From the NCBI GenBank assembly GCA_023437715.1, contig JAEZFK010000058.1, forward strand, positions 1-64,000: a stretch of DNA of 64,000 nucleotides. The letters are read 5' to 3'. The position numbers were made by a program, and so were the translations under genes. Below, one piece after another: positions 15,610-23,280 of the stretch. A model generated the notes under the pieces. The model was not told the DNA's origin. It worked only from the letters and a program-made list of their open reading frames with translations, and made no database searches. The first letter of the stretch is position 1. Each line of letters starts with the position of its first letter. The DNA comes from Bacillota bacterium (GTDB taxonomy: Bacteria; Bacillota; Clostridia; Lachnospirales; Lachnospiraceae).

Positions 15610-17397
15610 TTATTTCTTGTAGACAGCGTCAAATTTACATTTTTCCATACATACGCCGCACTTGATACATTTCTCCGGATCAATGACATGTGGGTTCTTC
15701 ACAGAACCTGAGATGGCGTTGACCGGGCAGTTTCTGGCGCAAAGTGTACAGCCCTTACATTTATCCGCATCAATATAATAGGAGAGCAGAGCCTTGCATA
15801 CACCTGCGGGACATGTCTTATCAATAATATGGGCATTGTATTCGTCGCGGAAATACTTTAAGGTGGACAGAACCGGGTTAGGCGCTGTCTGCCCCAGGCC
15901 GCAGGCTGAGTTTGCCTTTACGTAGTAGCACAGCTCTTCCAGACGGTCCACATCCTCCAGGGTTGCCTGGCCGTTGGTGATCTTCTCCAGAATTTCCAGC
16001 ATGCGCTTTGTACCGATACGGCATGGGGTACATTTGCCGCAGGATTCTTCTACGGTGAATTCCAGGAAGAATTTTGCAATGTCTACCATACAGTCGGTCT
16101 CATCCATAACGATCAGACCGCCGGAGCCCATCATGGAGCCGATAGCCAGCAGGTTATCGTAGTCGATGGGAATATCATAATGTTCCACCGGGATACATCC
16201 GCCGGAAGGTCCGCCGGTCTGGGCAGCCTTGAACTTCTTGCCGTTAGGAATGCCGCCGCCGATTTCCTCGATGATTTCCCGTAATGTAGTGCCCATGGGA
16301 ACCTCAACAAGACCTGTGTTGTTGATCTTGCCGCCAAGGGCGAATACCTTTGTTCCCTTTGATTTCTCGGTGCCCATGGAAGCGAACCATTCGGCGCCGT
16401 TTATGATGATCTGGGGAATATTTGCATAAGTTTCAACATTGTTTAAGATGGTTGGTTTGCCGAACAGACCTTTCTGTGCCGGGAACGGAGGACGTGGTCT
16501 TGGCTCGCCGCGGTTTCCTTCGATGGAAACCATAAGAGCAGTTTCTTCGCCGCATACGAATGCGCCTGCGCCTAAACGGAGATCAATATCAAAGGAGAAG
16601 CCGCTTCCGAAAATGTCATCGCCTAAAAGCTCCATTTCCTTTGCCTGTGCGATGGCTATTTTTAAACGCTGTACAGCGATGGGGTACTCTGCACGGACGT
16701 AGATATAGCCCTGGGAAGCGCCGATGGCATAGCCTGCGATGGCCATAGCCTCTAACAGCGCGTGAGGATCTCCCTCTAAAACAGAACGGTCCATGAAAGC
16801 GCCGGGGTCGCCCTCGTCCGCATTACAGCAGACATACTTCTGGTCCGCATCGTTCTGCTTTGCCAGCTTCCATTTCAGTCCGGTTGGGAAGCCTGCACCG
16901 CCCCGGCCTCTCAGTCCGCTGTCCAGAAGGGTCTGAATCACTTCGTCTGGAGTCATCTCCGTAAGAACCTTACCGAGAGCCTGATATCCGCCGGTACCGA
17001 TGTATTCCTCGATGTCCTCCGGGTTGATGACGCCGCAGTTGCGCAGAGCGATTCTGTGCTGCTTCTTGTAGAAATCAGTATCGCTTAAGGATTTGATTCC
17101 TGCCGGTGTGACGGTTTCATCATAGAGAAGTCTTTCCACCGGACGGCCCTTTAATAAGTGCTCGGCAACGATCTCCGGAACATCCTCTTCCTTGACCATG
17201 GCGTAGAATGTTGCATCGGGATAGACAATCATGATGGGGCCTAATGCGCAAAGCCCGTGACAGCCGGTCTGTACAACGGATACTTCCTTATCCAGACCCT
17301 GAATTTCTAACTCATCTCTTAATCTTACCATAATCTGCTGGCATCCGGAAGAAGTACATCCTGTGCCGCCGCAGACTAATACATGTGAACGATACAT
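15610..17397 (-). CDS. hydB: Bifurcating hydrogenase subunit B, NuoF-like flavoprotein
   Basis: A 595-residue flavoprotein that binds FMN and NAD(H) and splits electrons between NAD and ferredoxin. N-terminal [2Fe-2S] thioredoxin-like domain (CGGTGCTSSGC, TGCHGLCALGP), NuoF core with the FMN/NADH loop LRGRGGAGFPTGLKW (about 165-180), GDPGAFMDRSVLEGDPH, and the [4Fe-4S] motif ESCGKCTPCRIG (about 475), then two C-terminal ferredoxin motifs (CKGCTLCARNCP, CIKCGVCMEKC). Domain order is that of HydB from bifurcating enzymes. Good ribosome site GGAGG at the start. Confidence 0.93.
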   Translation of the reverse strand: MYRSHVLVCGGTGCTSSGCQQIMVRLRDELEIQGLDKEVSVVQTGCHGLCALGPIMIVYPDATFYAMVKEEDVPEIVAEHLLKGRPVERLLYDETVTPAGIKSLSDTDFYKKQHRIALRNCGVINPEDIEEYIGTGGYQALGKVLTEMTPDEVIQTLLDSGLRGRGGAGFPTGLKWKLAKQNDADQKYVCCNADEGDPGAFMDRSVLEGDPHALLEAMAIAGYAIGASQGYIYVRAEYPIAVQRLKIAIAQAKEMELLGDDIFGSGFSFDIDLRLGAGAFVCGEETALMVSIEGNRGEPRPRPPFPAQKGLFGKPTILNNVETYANIPQIIINGAEWFASMGTEKSKGTKVFALGGKINNTGLVEVPMGTTLREIIEEIGGGIPNGKKFKAAQTGGPSGGCIPVEHYDIPIDYDNLLAIGSMMGSGGLIVMDETDCMVDIAKFFLEFTVEESCGKCTPCRIGTKRMLEILEKITNGQATLEDVDRLEELCYYVKANSACGLGQTAPNPVLSTLKYFRDEYNAHIIDKTCPAGVCKALLSYYIDADKCKGCTLCARNCPVNAISGSVKNPHVIDPEKCIKCGVCMEKCKFDAVYKK

Positions 17398-17409
17398 CCT
17401 GTTTCCTCC

Positions 17410-17787
17410 TTATTTAATGTCAGCAGAAGCCAACGTGTAATTTTGAATGATATGACCGCCCAGTAAGTGCTCCTTATAAACCTCTTCCGCCTTTTCTGCG
17501 GTCATCCGGATATATGTAACCTTTTCCTTTCCGGGCTCCAGGATTTCGACAATGGGCTCAAACTGGCATAAGCCGATGCAGCCGGTCTGAGTAATGGAAA
17601 AACGGTCTGTCATATTGTTTTCCTGTACAAGGTTGGACAATGTATTAAGAACCGGTCTTGCGCCGCTGGCTATACCGCATGTAGCCATGCCCACTAAAAC
17701 CCGTGTGCGGGTGTGGTCCTCCCCACGCATGGTGACCTGACTCTGCATTTTTTCCCGAATTGCTTTTAATTCTTCAAGAGTCTTCAT
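17410..17787 (-). CDS. [2Fe-2S] ferredoxin-like subunit
   Basis: A 125-residue protein with a thioredoxin-like [2Fe-2S] fold: Cys in GMATCGIASGARPVL and the pair in ITQTGCIGLCQFEPIVEI. It resembles the N-terminal domain of HydB and the small fourth subunit (HydD-like) found in some bifurcating hydrogenase operons. It probably adds an electron-transfer cluster to the complex. Start at 17787 chosen because GGAGG lies just upstream; a longer frame would run into the preceding gene. 12 bases before hydB. Confidence 0.82.
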   Translation of the reverse strand: MKTLEELKAIREKMQSQVTMRGEDHTRTRVLVGMATCGIASGARPVLNTLSNLVQENNMTDRFSITQTGCIGLCQFEPIVEILEPGKEKVTYIRMTAEKAEEVYKEHLLGGHIIQNYTLASADIK

Positions 17788-17810
17788 GTTATCCTCCAAT
17801 TCCGGCGGGT

Positions 17811-18368
17811 CTACAGGACCGCGCCTCCATCTGTTTCCAATTTGTTTTCGCATAGATATTCCTTTATGTAAGCTGCCACCTCGGGGGTGTCAAAGGGGAT
17901 GTCCCCTAAAATCTCCCGGAAGCTTCTTGTATCCAGCTCAAAGGACGCTTCATTATAACGATAAGTATAGAGAAAATCCGTATCCGGATGGCAGGTGATC
18001 AGCGTTATTACGGTGCTGTTTATATCACCCAGAGGCATGCGGTCAATGTGGGAAAGTCCGAAAACAGCGGTGACCGTTGTTCCCTTTCCCGGCTCTGACA
18101 AGATGGAAAAGCTTCCGCCTGTGCTTTCCGCCGCATATTTGAAAAACGGAACGCCGAGGCCGATCTTCCTGGTTTTGCGGGTGGTAAAAAAGGGATCCGT
18201 CACATGAGACACCTGATCCGCCGTCATCCCGCAGCCGTCATCCTTAATGGAAACAGTCAGCGTATCTGCAGCCGTATCAACGGCAACAGAAATAGTAACT
18301 AAGGAAGCTTCTGCCCGGGTGGAATTTTCCGCCACATCCAGAATATTTAAAGAAATCTCCGTCATCAT
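17811..18368 (-). CDS. GHKL (histidine-kinase-like) ATPase inside the hyd operon
   Basis: A 185-residue protein that is essentially a lone HATPase_c domain: N-box region SLNILDVAENSTRAEAS, G1 IKDDGCGM, G2 KIGLGVPFFKYAA and the final GTTVTAVF, followed by a 65-residue tail that I do not recognise. There is no His phospho-acceptor domain or sensor, so it is likely a serine kinase or anti-sigma-like ATPase rather than a sensor kinase. Placed between hydC and the small ferredoxin gene. No good ribosome site precedes it; the close spacing suggests coupling to hydC. Such ATPases are reported in clostridial hydrogenase operons, but the target is not known to me. Confidence 0.82.
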   Translation of the reverse strand: MMTEISLNILDVAENSTRAEASLVTISVAVDTAADTLTVSIKDDGCGMTADQVSHVTDPFFTTRKTRKIGLGVPFFKYAAESTGGSFSILSEPGKGTTVTAVFGLSHIDRMPLGDINSTVITLITCHPDTDFLYTYRYNEASFELDTRSFREILGDIPFDTPEVAAYIKEYLCENKLETDGGAVL

Positions 18369-18380
18369 AAGCGTAATCTA

Positions 18381-18875
18381 CTATTCATATTTGGCAATTA
18401 TGCCGGGAACATCCTCTGCCTTCAGCTTTCCGTAAACGTCTCCGTTCACCATCATGACAGGAGCAAGACCGCAGGCACCTACACAACGGCAGGAGTCTAA
18501 GGAAAACTTGCCGTCAGGAGTACATTGTCCGTTGGTAATACCGAGGAGGTCCTCAAGCTTGTGGAAAATGTCTCCGGAGCCCTTTACATAGCAGGCAGTT
18601 CCAAGACAAACGGATACCTGGTATTTGCCCTTTGGCTGAAGCGCGAACTGGGAATAAAAGGTTGCGACACCATAGATTTTTTCGAGGGGAATGCCTGTCT
18701 CGTCTGAAACCATGGTTTGGACTTCGATTGGAAGATAACCGTAGATTTCCTGTGCCTTTTGCATGATGGGCATAAGAGATCCTTTTGTGTCCTTGAGAAG
18801 AGCAATTGCCTCTTTTAAAGCGGCTTCCTGCTCCTTCGTCCCGTTAAACTGGACGCCTTGTTTTTTACAAGTCAT
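18381..18875 (-). CDS. hydC: Bifurcating hydrogenase subunit C, NuoE-like
   Basis: A 164-residue [2Fe-2S] protein of the NuoE family: an N-terminal helical part (QKAQEIYGYLPIEVQTMVSD, YGVATFYSQFALQPKG) and the cluster domain with CLGTACYVKGS and CRCVGACGLAP. It links NAD-reducing HydB with HydA electron flow. First gene of the operon hydC / HATPase / [2Fe-2S] / hydB / hydA. A strong AAGGAGG precedes the ATG. Length is usual for NuoE-type subunits. Confidence 0.93.
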   Translation of the reverse strand: MTCKKQGVQFNGTKEQEAALKEAIALLKDTKGSLMPIMQKAQEIYGYLPIEVQTMVSDETGIPLEKIYGVATFYSQFALQPKGKYQVSVCLGTACYVKGSGDIFHKLEDLLGITNGQCTPDGKFSLDSCRCVGACGLAPVMMVNGDVYGKLKAEDVPGIIAKYE

Positions 18876-18916
18876 TTTATAACCTCCTTAAATGTTGCTT
18901 ATGCAATGTACCTGAT

Positions 18917-18925
18917 ATTCTATCA
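18917..18925 (-). promoter_or_regulatory. Extended -10 promoter candidate for the hyd operon
   Basis: On the minus strand TG-A-TAGAAT (18925-18917), an extended -10 element about 40 bases before the hydC start. No good -35 hexamer is seen. The area upstream carries the palindrome at 18951-18967. Confidence 0.35.
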
Positions 18926-18950
18926 TGTTATTGAGAAAAAATCTATACTT

Positions 18951-18967
18951 TTATCAAAATTTGACAA
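18951..18967. promoter_or_regulatory. Imperfect 17-bp palindrome, operator candidate
   Basis: TTATCAAAATTTGACAA is palindromic around its central A/T with one mismatched pair. It resembles Rex or FNR-type half-sites but has a three-base rather than four-base centre. It lies between the divergent hyd and DRTGG operons, where one regulator could control both. Confidence 0.3.
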
Positions 18968-19017
18968 AAAAATAACGATCATTACATGTAATATTTCTAT
19001 GCCGGATGAATTATTTA

Positions 19018-19026
19018 TGATATAAT
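19018..19026 (+). promoter_or_regulatory. Extended -10 promoter of the DRTGG/H-cluster operon
   Basis: TG-A-TATAAT, a full extended -10 element (TATAAT 19021-19026), about 85 bases before the first gene of the operon. Confidence 0.5.
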
Positions 19027-19110
19027 TATCAATATTGTCATGAGCTATGATGTAGGGATATTTGCATGCCTGAAAAGCATGGGTGAAACAGGGGAGAGGA
19101 GAGTGGTGCT

Positions 19111-19458
19111 ATGACCGCGAGAGAGGTTGGCCGTATCCTGAATGCCAGGGTATTGGCCGGAGAAAATCATTTGGACCAGGAAGTGAGGAGCGCCTGCGGC
19201 TCTGATATGATGAGCGATGTACTGGCATTTTCTAAGGATCATTCCGTTCTTTTGACCGGTTTATGCAATCCGCAGGTCATCCGGACAGCGGAAATGCTGG
19301 ACATTGTCTGTATTGTTTTTGTCCGGGGGAAAAAGCCGGATGAGGCTATGCTTGCCATGGCAGAGGAGCGGAATCTGATTATTTTTTCGACAGGACACCG
19401 GATGTTTACGGCCTGCGGAATGCTTTATGAGGCAGGACTTCATGGGGGTGCGATCTGA
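19111..19458 (+). CDS. DRTGG domain protein (first of two)
   Basis: A 115-residue stand-alone DRTGG-type domain, normally a regulatory module next to CBS domains or in BioD/phosphotransacetylase relatives. The start MTAREVGRILNARVLAGE and the SDMMSDVLAFSKDHSVLLTG stretch fit the family. It begins the operon, 1 base overlap (TGATGG) with the RsbW-like ATPase. Ribosome site GAGAGGAGAG. A role in ligand sensing is inferred from the family; there is no catalytic motif. Confidence 0.8.
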   Translation: MTAREVGRILNARVLAGENHLDQEVRSACGSDMMSDVLAFSKDHSVLLTGLCNPQVIRTAEMLDIVCIVFVRGKKPDEAMLAMAEERNLIIFSTGHRMFTACGMLYEAGLHGGAI

Positions 19459-19880
19459 TGGAGGAAAAGATAACGCTGGACTATCATATATCTCCGGAGG
19501 ACTTTACCAGAGCCGGAGAGGCCAGCAGTGATGTGAAAAGCAAATTAAAGAAAATGGGCGTTCCGCCGGAAGCAGTGCGGAAGGTGGCTATCGCCATGTA
19601 CGAGGGAGAGATCAACATGGTGATTCACGCCCGGGGCGGGGAAATCACCGTCAATATTACCACGGACCGGATCGAGATGATCCTGGCTGACGTGGGGCCC
19701 GGCATACCGGATGTGGACCTGGCCATGCAGGCAGGATATTCCACTGCGCCGGATTCGGTCCGCTCCTTAGGCTTCGGGGCAGGCATGGGCCTTCCTAATA
19801 TGAAGAAATATTCCGATGAGATGGAAATAGATACGGTAATTGGAAAAGGAACCACTATCCGCATGGTGGTAAATTTGTAA
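19458..19880 (+). CDS. RsbW/anti-sigma-like serine kinase ATPase
   Basis: A 140-residue GHKL ATPase of the RsbW/SpoIIAB type: N-box KVAIAMYEGEINMVIHA, G1 ILADVGPGIPDVDLAM, G2 GFGAGMGLPNMKKYSDEM and the closing GKGTTIRMVV. RsbW-like proteins phosphorylate an antagonist and bind a sigma factor or partner. No STAS antagonist or sigma gene is nearby, so its partner is elsewhere or is one of the DRTGG or hydrogenase proteins. It overlaps the DRTGG gene by one base and lies 36 bases before the H-cluster protein. Confidence 0.85.
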   Translation: MEEKITLDYHISPEDFTRAGEASSDVKSKLKKMGVPPEAVRKVAIAMYEGEINMVIHARGGEITVNITTDRIEMILADVGPGIPDVDLAMQAGYSTAPDSVRSLGFGAGMGLPNMKKYSDEMEIDTVIGKGTTIRMVVNL

Positions 19881-19916
19881 TATCCATATTTTTCAAAAAA
19901 GAAATGAGGCGAGGAA

Positions 19917-21329
19917 GTGGACAAATTTTATCATTCGGTGCGGCTGGATGAAGAGCTCTGTATGGGCTGTATCAACTGCATCAAGCGCTGCCCAACCCAG
20001 GCGATCCGGGTGAGAAACGGAAAGGCGCAGATCAACGGAAAATTCTGCATTGACTGCGGGGAGTGCATCAGGGTATGTCCTCATCATGCGAAGCATGCCA
20101 CCTACGACAGGCTGGAGGATATCAAGCAGTATGAATACACGGTGGCCCTTCCGGCCCCGTCCTTATACAGCCAGTTCAATAACCTGGATGATGTAAATAT
20201 CGTGTTGACTGCCCTTATGATGATGGGGTTTGACGATGTATTTGAAGTGAGTGCGGCTGCGGAGCTGGTCAGCGAGGCAACCAGAGAGTATTTAAGCGAA
20301 AATACGGATAAGCTTCCGGTCATCAGCACAGCCTGCCCCTCTGTGGTGCGGCTGATCCGGGTCAGGTTCCCAAACCTGATACCGAATTTGCTGCCCTTAA
20401 ATCCGCCGGTGGAGGTAGCCGCCATTTTAGCGGCCCAGAAGGCCATGGAAAAGACAGGGCTTCCCAGGGAAAAGATCGGCATTATTTTTATTTCTCCCTG
20501 CCCGTCAAAGGTGACCTATGTACGGGCCCCCTTAGGAACGGAGCACAGTGAGGTGGATAAGGTCCTTGCCATCAAGGAAATATATCCCCAGCTCCTTTCC
20601 TGCATGAAGGCGGTGGGAGATGAACCTATGGAGCTGGGAACCTCAGGAAAGATCGGCATCAGCTGGGGGCGCAGCGGCGGCGAGGCCAGCGGGCTGTTTA
20701 CCGAGGATTACTTAGCTGCGGACGGCATTGAAAATGTCATCCGGGTCCTGGAGGACATGGAGGACCAGAAGTTTACGAACTTAAAGTTTGTGGAGTTAAA
20801 CGCATGCAACGGCGGCTGCGTGGGAGGCGTGCTGACCGTGGAAAATCCCTATGTGGCCGAGGTAAAGTTAAAGAGGCTGCGTAAATACATGCCGGTGGCA
20901 AGGAGCCATATGCAGGTAGAGGCAGAGGAGCTGGTGAAATGGACCCAGGAAGTCCAGTATGAACCGGTATTTAATCTTGGGGAGACCATGATGGAAAGCT
21001 TTGCCCGTTTAAATCAGGTAGAGAGGCTTTTAAAAAAGCTTCCCGGCCTGGACTGCGGCTCCTGCGGAGCGCCTACCTGCAAGGCTCTGGCCGAGGACAT
21101 TGTCCGGGGGGAAGCGGCGGAATCGGACTGTGTTTATTTCTTAAGGGACAATGTGCATAAGCTGTCGGAGGAGGTTTCCAGGCTGGCGGCCGGTATCGTG
21201 GAAGGCGATAGGGAAAGCTATGAGAAGTTCCGGGTGCTGACAAAATATATTCAGAGGATTTCCGATGAGATGACGCAGCTTGACCCGAAAGGCGGGAGGA
21301 AGAAAAATGACGGTAAGGGAACTGATTGA
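19917..21329 (+). CDS. [FeFe]-hydrogenase-like iron-sulfur protein with altered H-cluster motif
   Basis: A 470-residue protein: two N-terminal ferredoxin motifs (CMGCINCIKRC, CIDCGECIRVC), an H-cluster-like domain with L1 STACPSV, L2 SPCPSK and L3 ELNACNGGCVGG, then a C-terminal Cys motif CGSCGAPTC (about 381) and a helical tail. The paired Cys of L1 is Ala-Cys here and Cys-Cys in the two neighbours at 8586 and 11722; Ala at the proton-relay Cys is reported for sensory HydS enzymes. It could be a sensor with low activity. Starts at GTG 19917 behind GAGGAA. It sits with DRTGG, RsbW-like and PHP genes in one operon. Confidence 0.85.
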   Translation: MDKFYHSVRLDEELCMGCINCIKRCPTQAIRVRNGKAQINGKFCIDCGECIRVCPHHAKHATYDRLEDIKQYEYTVALPAPSLYSQFNNLDDVNIVLTALMMMGFDDVFEVSAAAELVSEATREYLSENTDKLPVISTACPSVVRLIRVRFPNLIPNLLPLNPPVEVAAILAAQKAMEKTGLPREKIGIIFISPCPSKVTYVRAPLGTEHSEVDKVLAIKEIYPQLLSCMKAVGDEPMELGTSGKIGISWGRSGGEASGLFTEDYLAADGIENVIRVLEDMEDQKFTNLKFVELNACNGGCVGGVLTVENPYVAEVKLKRLRKYMPVARSHMQVEAEELVKWTQEVQYEPVFNLGETMMESFARLNQVERLLKKLPGLDCGSCGAPTCKALAEDIVRGEAAESDCVYFLRDNVHKLSEEVSRLAAGIVEGDRESYEKFRVLTKYIQRISDEMTQLDPKGGRKKNDGKGTD

Positions 21330-21657
21330 AAGCGAAGAATTTCAGGTGGTAAATGAAGGTGGGGATCTTGACCGGGAGATCACAAAGCCGTTCTGCTGCG
21401 ATCTTTTAAGCATTGCCATGGGAAGGGCCCCGGAGGGGTGCGCCTGGGTAACGGTGATGGGCAATATGAATACCCTTGCAGTGGCTTCCCTTACGGAAGC
21501 CGCCTGCGTGATCATGGCAGAGGGTATCCTTCTTGACGGAGAGGCCATGAAAAAGGCCGAGGAACAGGAGATTACGGTTTTAAAGACGGAAATGCCGGCT
21601 TTTGAAGCGGCGCTCTTCATTTACAAGAGGCAGTCCCATGACGAGTCTCACCTATGA
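21307..21657 (+). CDS. DRTGG domain protein (second)
   Basis: A 116-residue paralogue of the DRTGG protein at 19111, starting MTVRELIESEEFQVVNEGGD and showing the same CCDLLSIAMGRAPEGCAW-type core. Start at 21307 follows GGGAGGAAG and lies inside the preceding gene (23-base overlap), so it is translationally coupled to the H-cluster protein. The pairing of two DRTGG proteins around one H-cluster protein suggests a heteromeric sensor. Function is inferred only. Confidence 0.8.
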   Translation: MTVRELIESEEFQVVNEGGDLDREITKPFCCDLLSIAMGRAPEGCAWVTVMGNMNTLAVASLTEAACVIMAEGILLDGEAMKKAEEQEITVLKTEMPAFEAALFIYKRQSHDESHL

Positions 21658-22390
21658 CCTTCACATTCACTCCTGCTTATCGCCCTGCGGCAGTGAGGAC
21701 ATGACGCCTGCCAACATCGCGGGCATGGCGGCCATAAAGGGCCTCGAGGTGATCGCAGTGACGGATCACAATTCCTGCAAGAACTGTCCGGCTGTTCTTC
21801 ATTTTGCAGAGCAATACGGGGTCCTGGCCGTGCCGGGAATGGAGATATGCACCGAGGAGGAGGTCCATGGGGTCTGCCTGTTTCCCACCCTGGAAAAGGC
21901 CATGGAGTTTGACGAATATGTGTATGAACGGCTGATGCCCTTTCCAAATAAGGAGGAGGTATTCGGCAGGCAGGAGATATACAATAAGGAAGATATTCTG
22001 TGCGGAACTGTGCCCTATCTGCTCATTAACCGGGTGGACATTTCCTTTGATGTCCTGTGGGATCTGGTGCGGTCCTATGACGGCGTCATGTTTCCGGCCC
22101 ACATTGACAAGTCCTCCAACAGCCTGATCTCCAACTTAGGCTTTATACCGGCTGACAGCAAATTTGCGGCGGCAGAGGTAAAGGATCTTTCCCGCCTTCA
22201 TGAGCTTAAAAAAAGGAATCCCTATCTGGAGGGCTGCCGGATTATCAGCAATTCCGATGCCCATTACCTGGAGGATATTCATGAACCCAGGCTTACGCTG
22301 GAGGTGGAGGAAAAAAGTGCGGCGGCGGTTGTCCAGGCGCTTTTAAGGAAGATAAAACCGAAAGGGGAATTGCTGAATGAAAAATCATAA
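21638..22390 (+). CDS. PHP-domain phosphoesterase
   Basis: A 250-residue metal-dependent hydrolase. PHP motifs: DLHIHSCLSPCG at the N-terminus, AVTDHNSCKNC (about 42), PGMEICTEEEVH (about 66), PAHIDK and SNSDAHYLEDIHEP near the C-terminus, so all metal-binding clusters appear to be kept. The family cleaves phosphoester bonds of nucleotides or sugars; the substrate here is unknown. It overlaps the second DRTGG gene by 20 bases and, at its own 3' end, the 26-residue peptide gene. Start at 21638; an AAGAGG site is weak. Confidence 0.87.
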   Translation: MTSLTYDLHIHSCLSPCGSEDMTPANIAGMAAIKGLEVIAVTDHNSCKNCPAVLHFAEQYGVLAVPGMEICTEEEVHGVCLFPTLEKAMEFDEYVYERLMPFPNKEEVFGRQEIYNKEDILCGTVPYLLINRVDISFDVLWDLVRSYDGVMFPAHIDKSSNSLISNLGFIPADSKFAAAEVKDLSRLHELKKRNPYLEGCRIISNSDAHYLEDIHEPRLTLEVEEKSAAAVVQALLRKIKPKGELLNEKS

Positions 22391-22457
22391 GTTTTGGGCA
22401 TGGGCCATGGTGTTTTGCCTGGCGATGACAATTTATACCGGATATAAACACAAATAA
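22377..22457 (+). CDS. 26-residue membrane peptide at the end of the operon
   Basis: An open frame of 26 codons starting MKNHKFWAWAMVFCLAMT and ending with a basic tail YKHK. Residues 6-22 are one hydrophobic segment with positive residues on both sides. It overlaps the PHP gene by 14 bases in another frame and is followed at once by a strong terminator, so it is inside the transcript. Short peptides of this look are annotated as DUF6219 in Lachnospiraceae, as I recall; I cannot verify it. Too short to be found by normal gene calling. Confidence 0.6.
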   Translation: MKNHKFWAWAMVFCLAMTIYTGYKHK

Positions 22458-22490
22458 GAGCTGTGGATGCTGCTCTTAAATTATTGGAAT

Positions 22491-22531
22491 TAAAGGGGGC
22501 GAAAGCGGAATGCCGTTTTCGCCCCCTTTAT
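22491..22531 (+). terminator. Terminator of the DRTGG/H-cluster operon
   Basis: AAAGGGGGCGAAA pairs with TTTCGCCCCCTTT around a GCGGAATGCCG loop; a very stable stem. The T tract on the plus strand is short. Confidence 0.75.
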
Positions 22532-22546
22532 GGATCAGAGAAAAAA

Positions 22547-22971
22547 TTATTCTGCTGATGCATACAGGAGATTTGCGGTCCGTATTCTGTCAGCATATTC
22601 TTTTTTCAATTCCTCAAAAGCGTCCTCCACTTCTTTTGGAATATCCACGTGAGCGATAAAATCTTTTCCTTTTGGTCCATATCCCACATGCCTTTAATTT
22701 CTTTTTCAAAAGTGAGTTCAGAATCCATTCCAATGACCTTTGCGGAATAAACGGCATAGTTAATTATGATCACATCCTCAGCCACATATTTCCGGAGTCC
22801 TGCTTCCATCCGGCGCTGCATGGCTGCGTCTTGTGCAAGCATAATGCTTTTGAAAGGAATGTTATTTTCTTTCAGCAATTCCAAAAGGAATGTTATGTTG
22901 TTCCAAAATCACCTAAAATGTTTATACATCCGGCAATGTGATCTTCCAATATCTGTTCCTTTCCAATCCAT
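22547..22971 (-). pseudogene. Decayed gene of unknown family
   Basis: Minus-strand reading starts MDWKGTDIGRSHCRMYKHF, meets an in-frame TGA (probably once TGG), and continues FWNNITFLLELLKENNIPF and LRKYVAEDVIIINYAVYSAK. Near 22680 the frame is lost at an A-run (GACCAAAAGGAAAAG): shifting by one base restores DFIAHVDIPKEVEDAFEELK to a stop at 22547. So one nonsense codon and one frameshift interrupt about 140 codons. I do not recognise the family. Sequencing error could explain the shift but not the stop as well. Confidence 0.6.
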
Positions 22972-23173
22972 TTTGTGGTTGTAAATCTAATATATTATAT
23001 CTTAGTACTTGATTTAATCTGTGTCAAACATTACCGGATGGAAAGCAGAACGCAGAAATTGTAACAATGATTGATATTTGTAATCAAATTGTAAATTTTG
23101 CAGATTTTTGTCAAAATAACCCTTAAAATGTCTTGATTTTATTTTAATTTTTTATTAAATTTAGGAAAAAATG

Positions 23174-23202
23174 TTCCATTTTCTTCCTTTTTCCTGTATA
23201 GT
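23174..23202 (+). promoter_or_regulatory. Promoter candidate of the polysaccharide deacetylase gene
   Basis: TTCCAT (23174-23179), 17-base spacer, TATAGT (23197-23202) preceded by TG. The region upstream (22990-23170) is strongly AT-rich. Confidence 0.4.
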
Positions 23203-23280
23203 AGTGGATAAGCTATATGGGAAATGTCCTGGAGGCATACCTGTATGGGCAGAAATTACAGGCAGGAAAGGAGTGGGAAT

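Noticed and set aside
18951..18967. Rex binding site
   Set aside because: The centre is three bases, not four, and the half-sites deviate from TTGTTAA; kept only as a generic palindrome.
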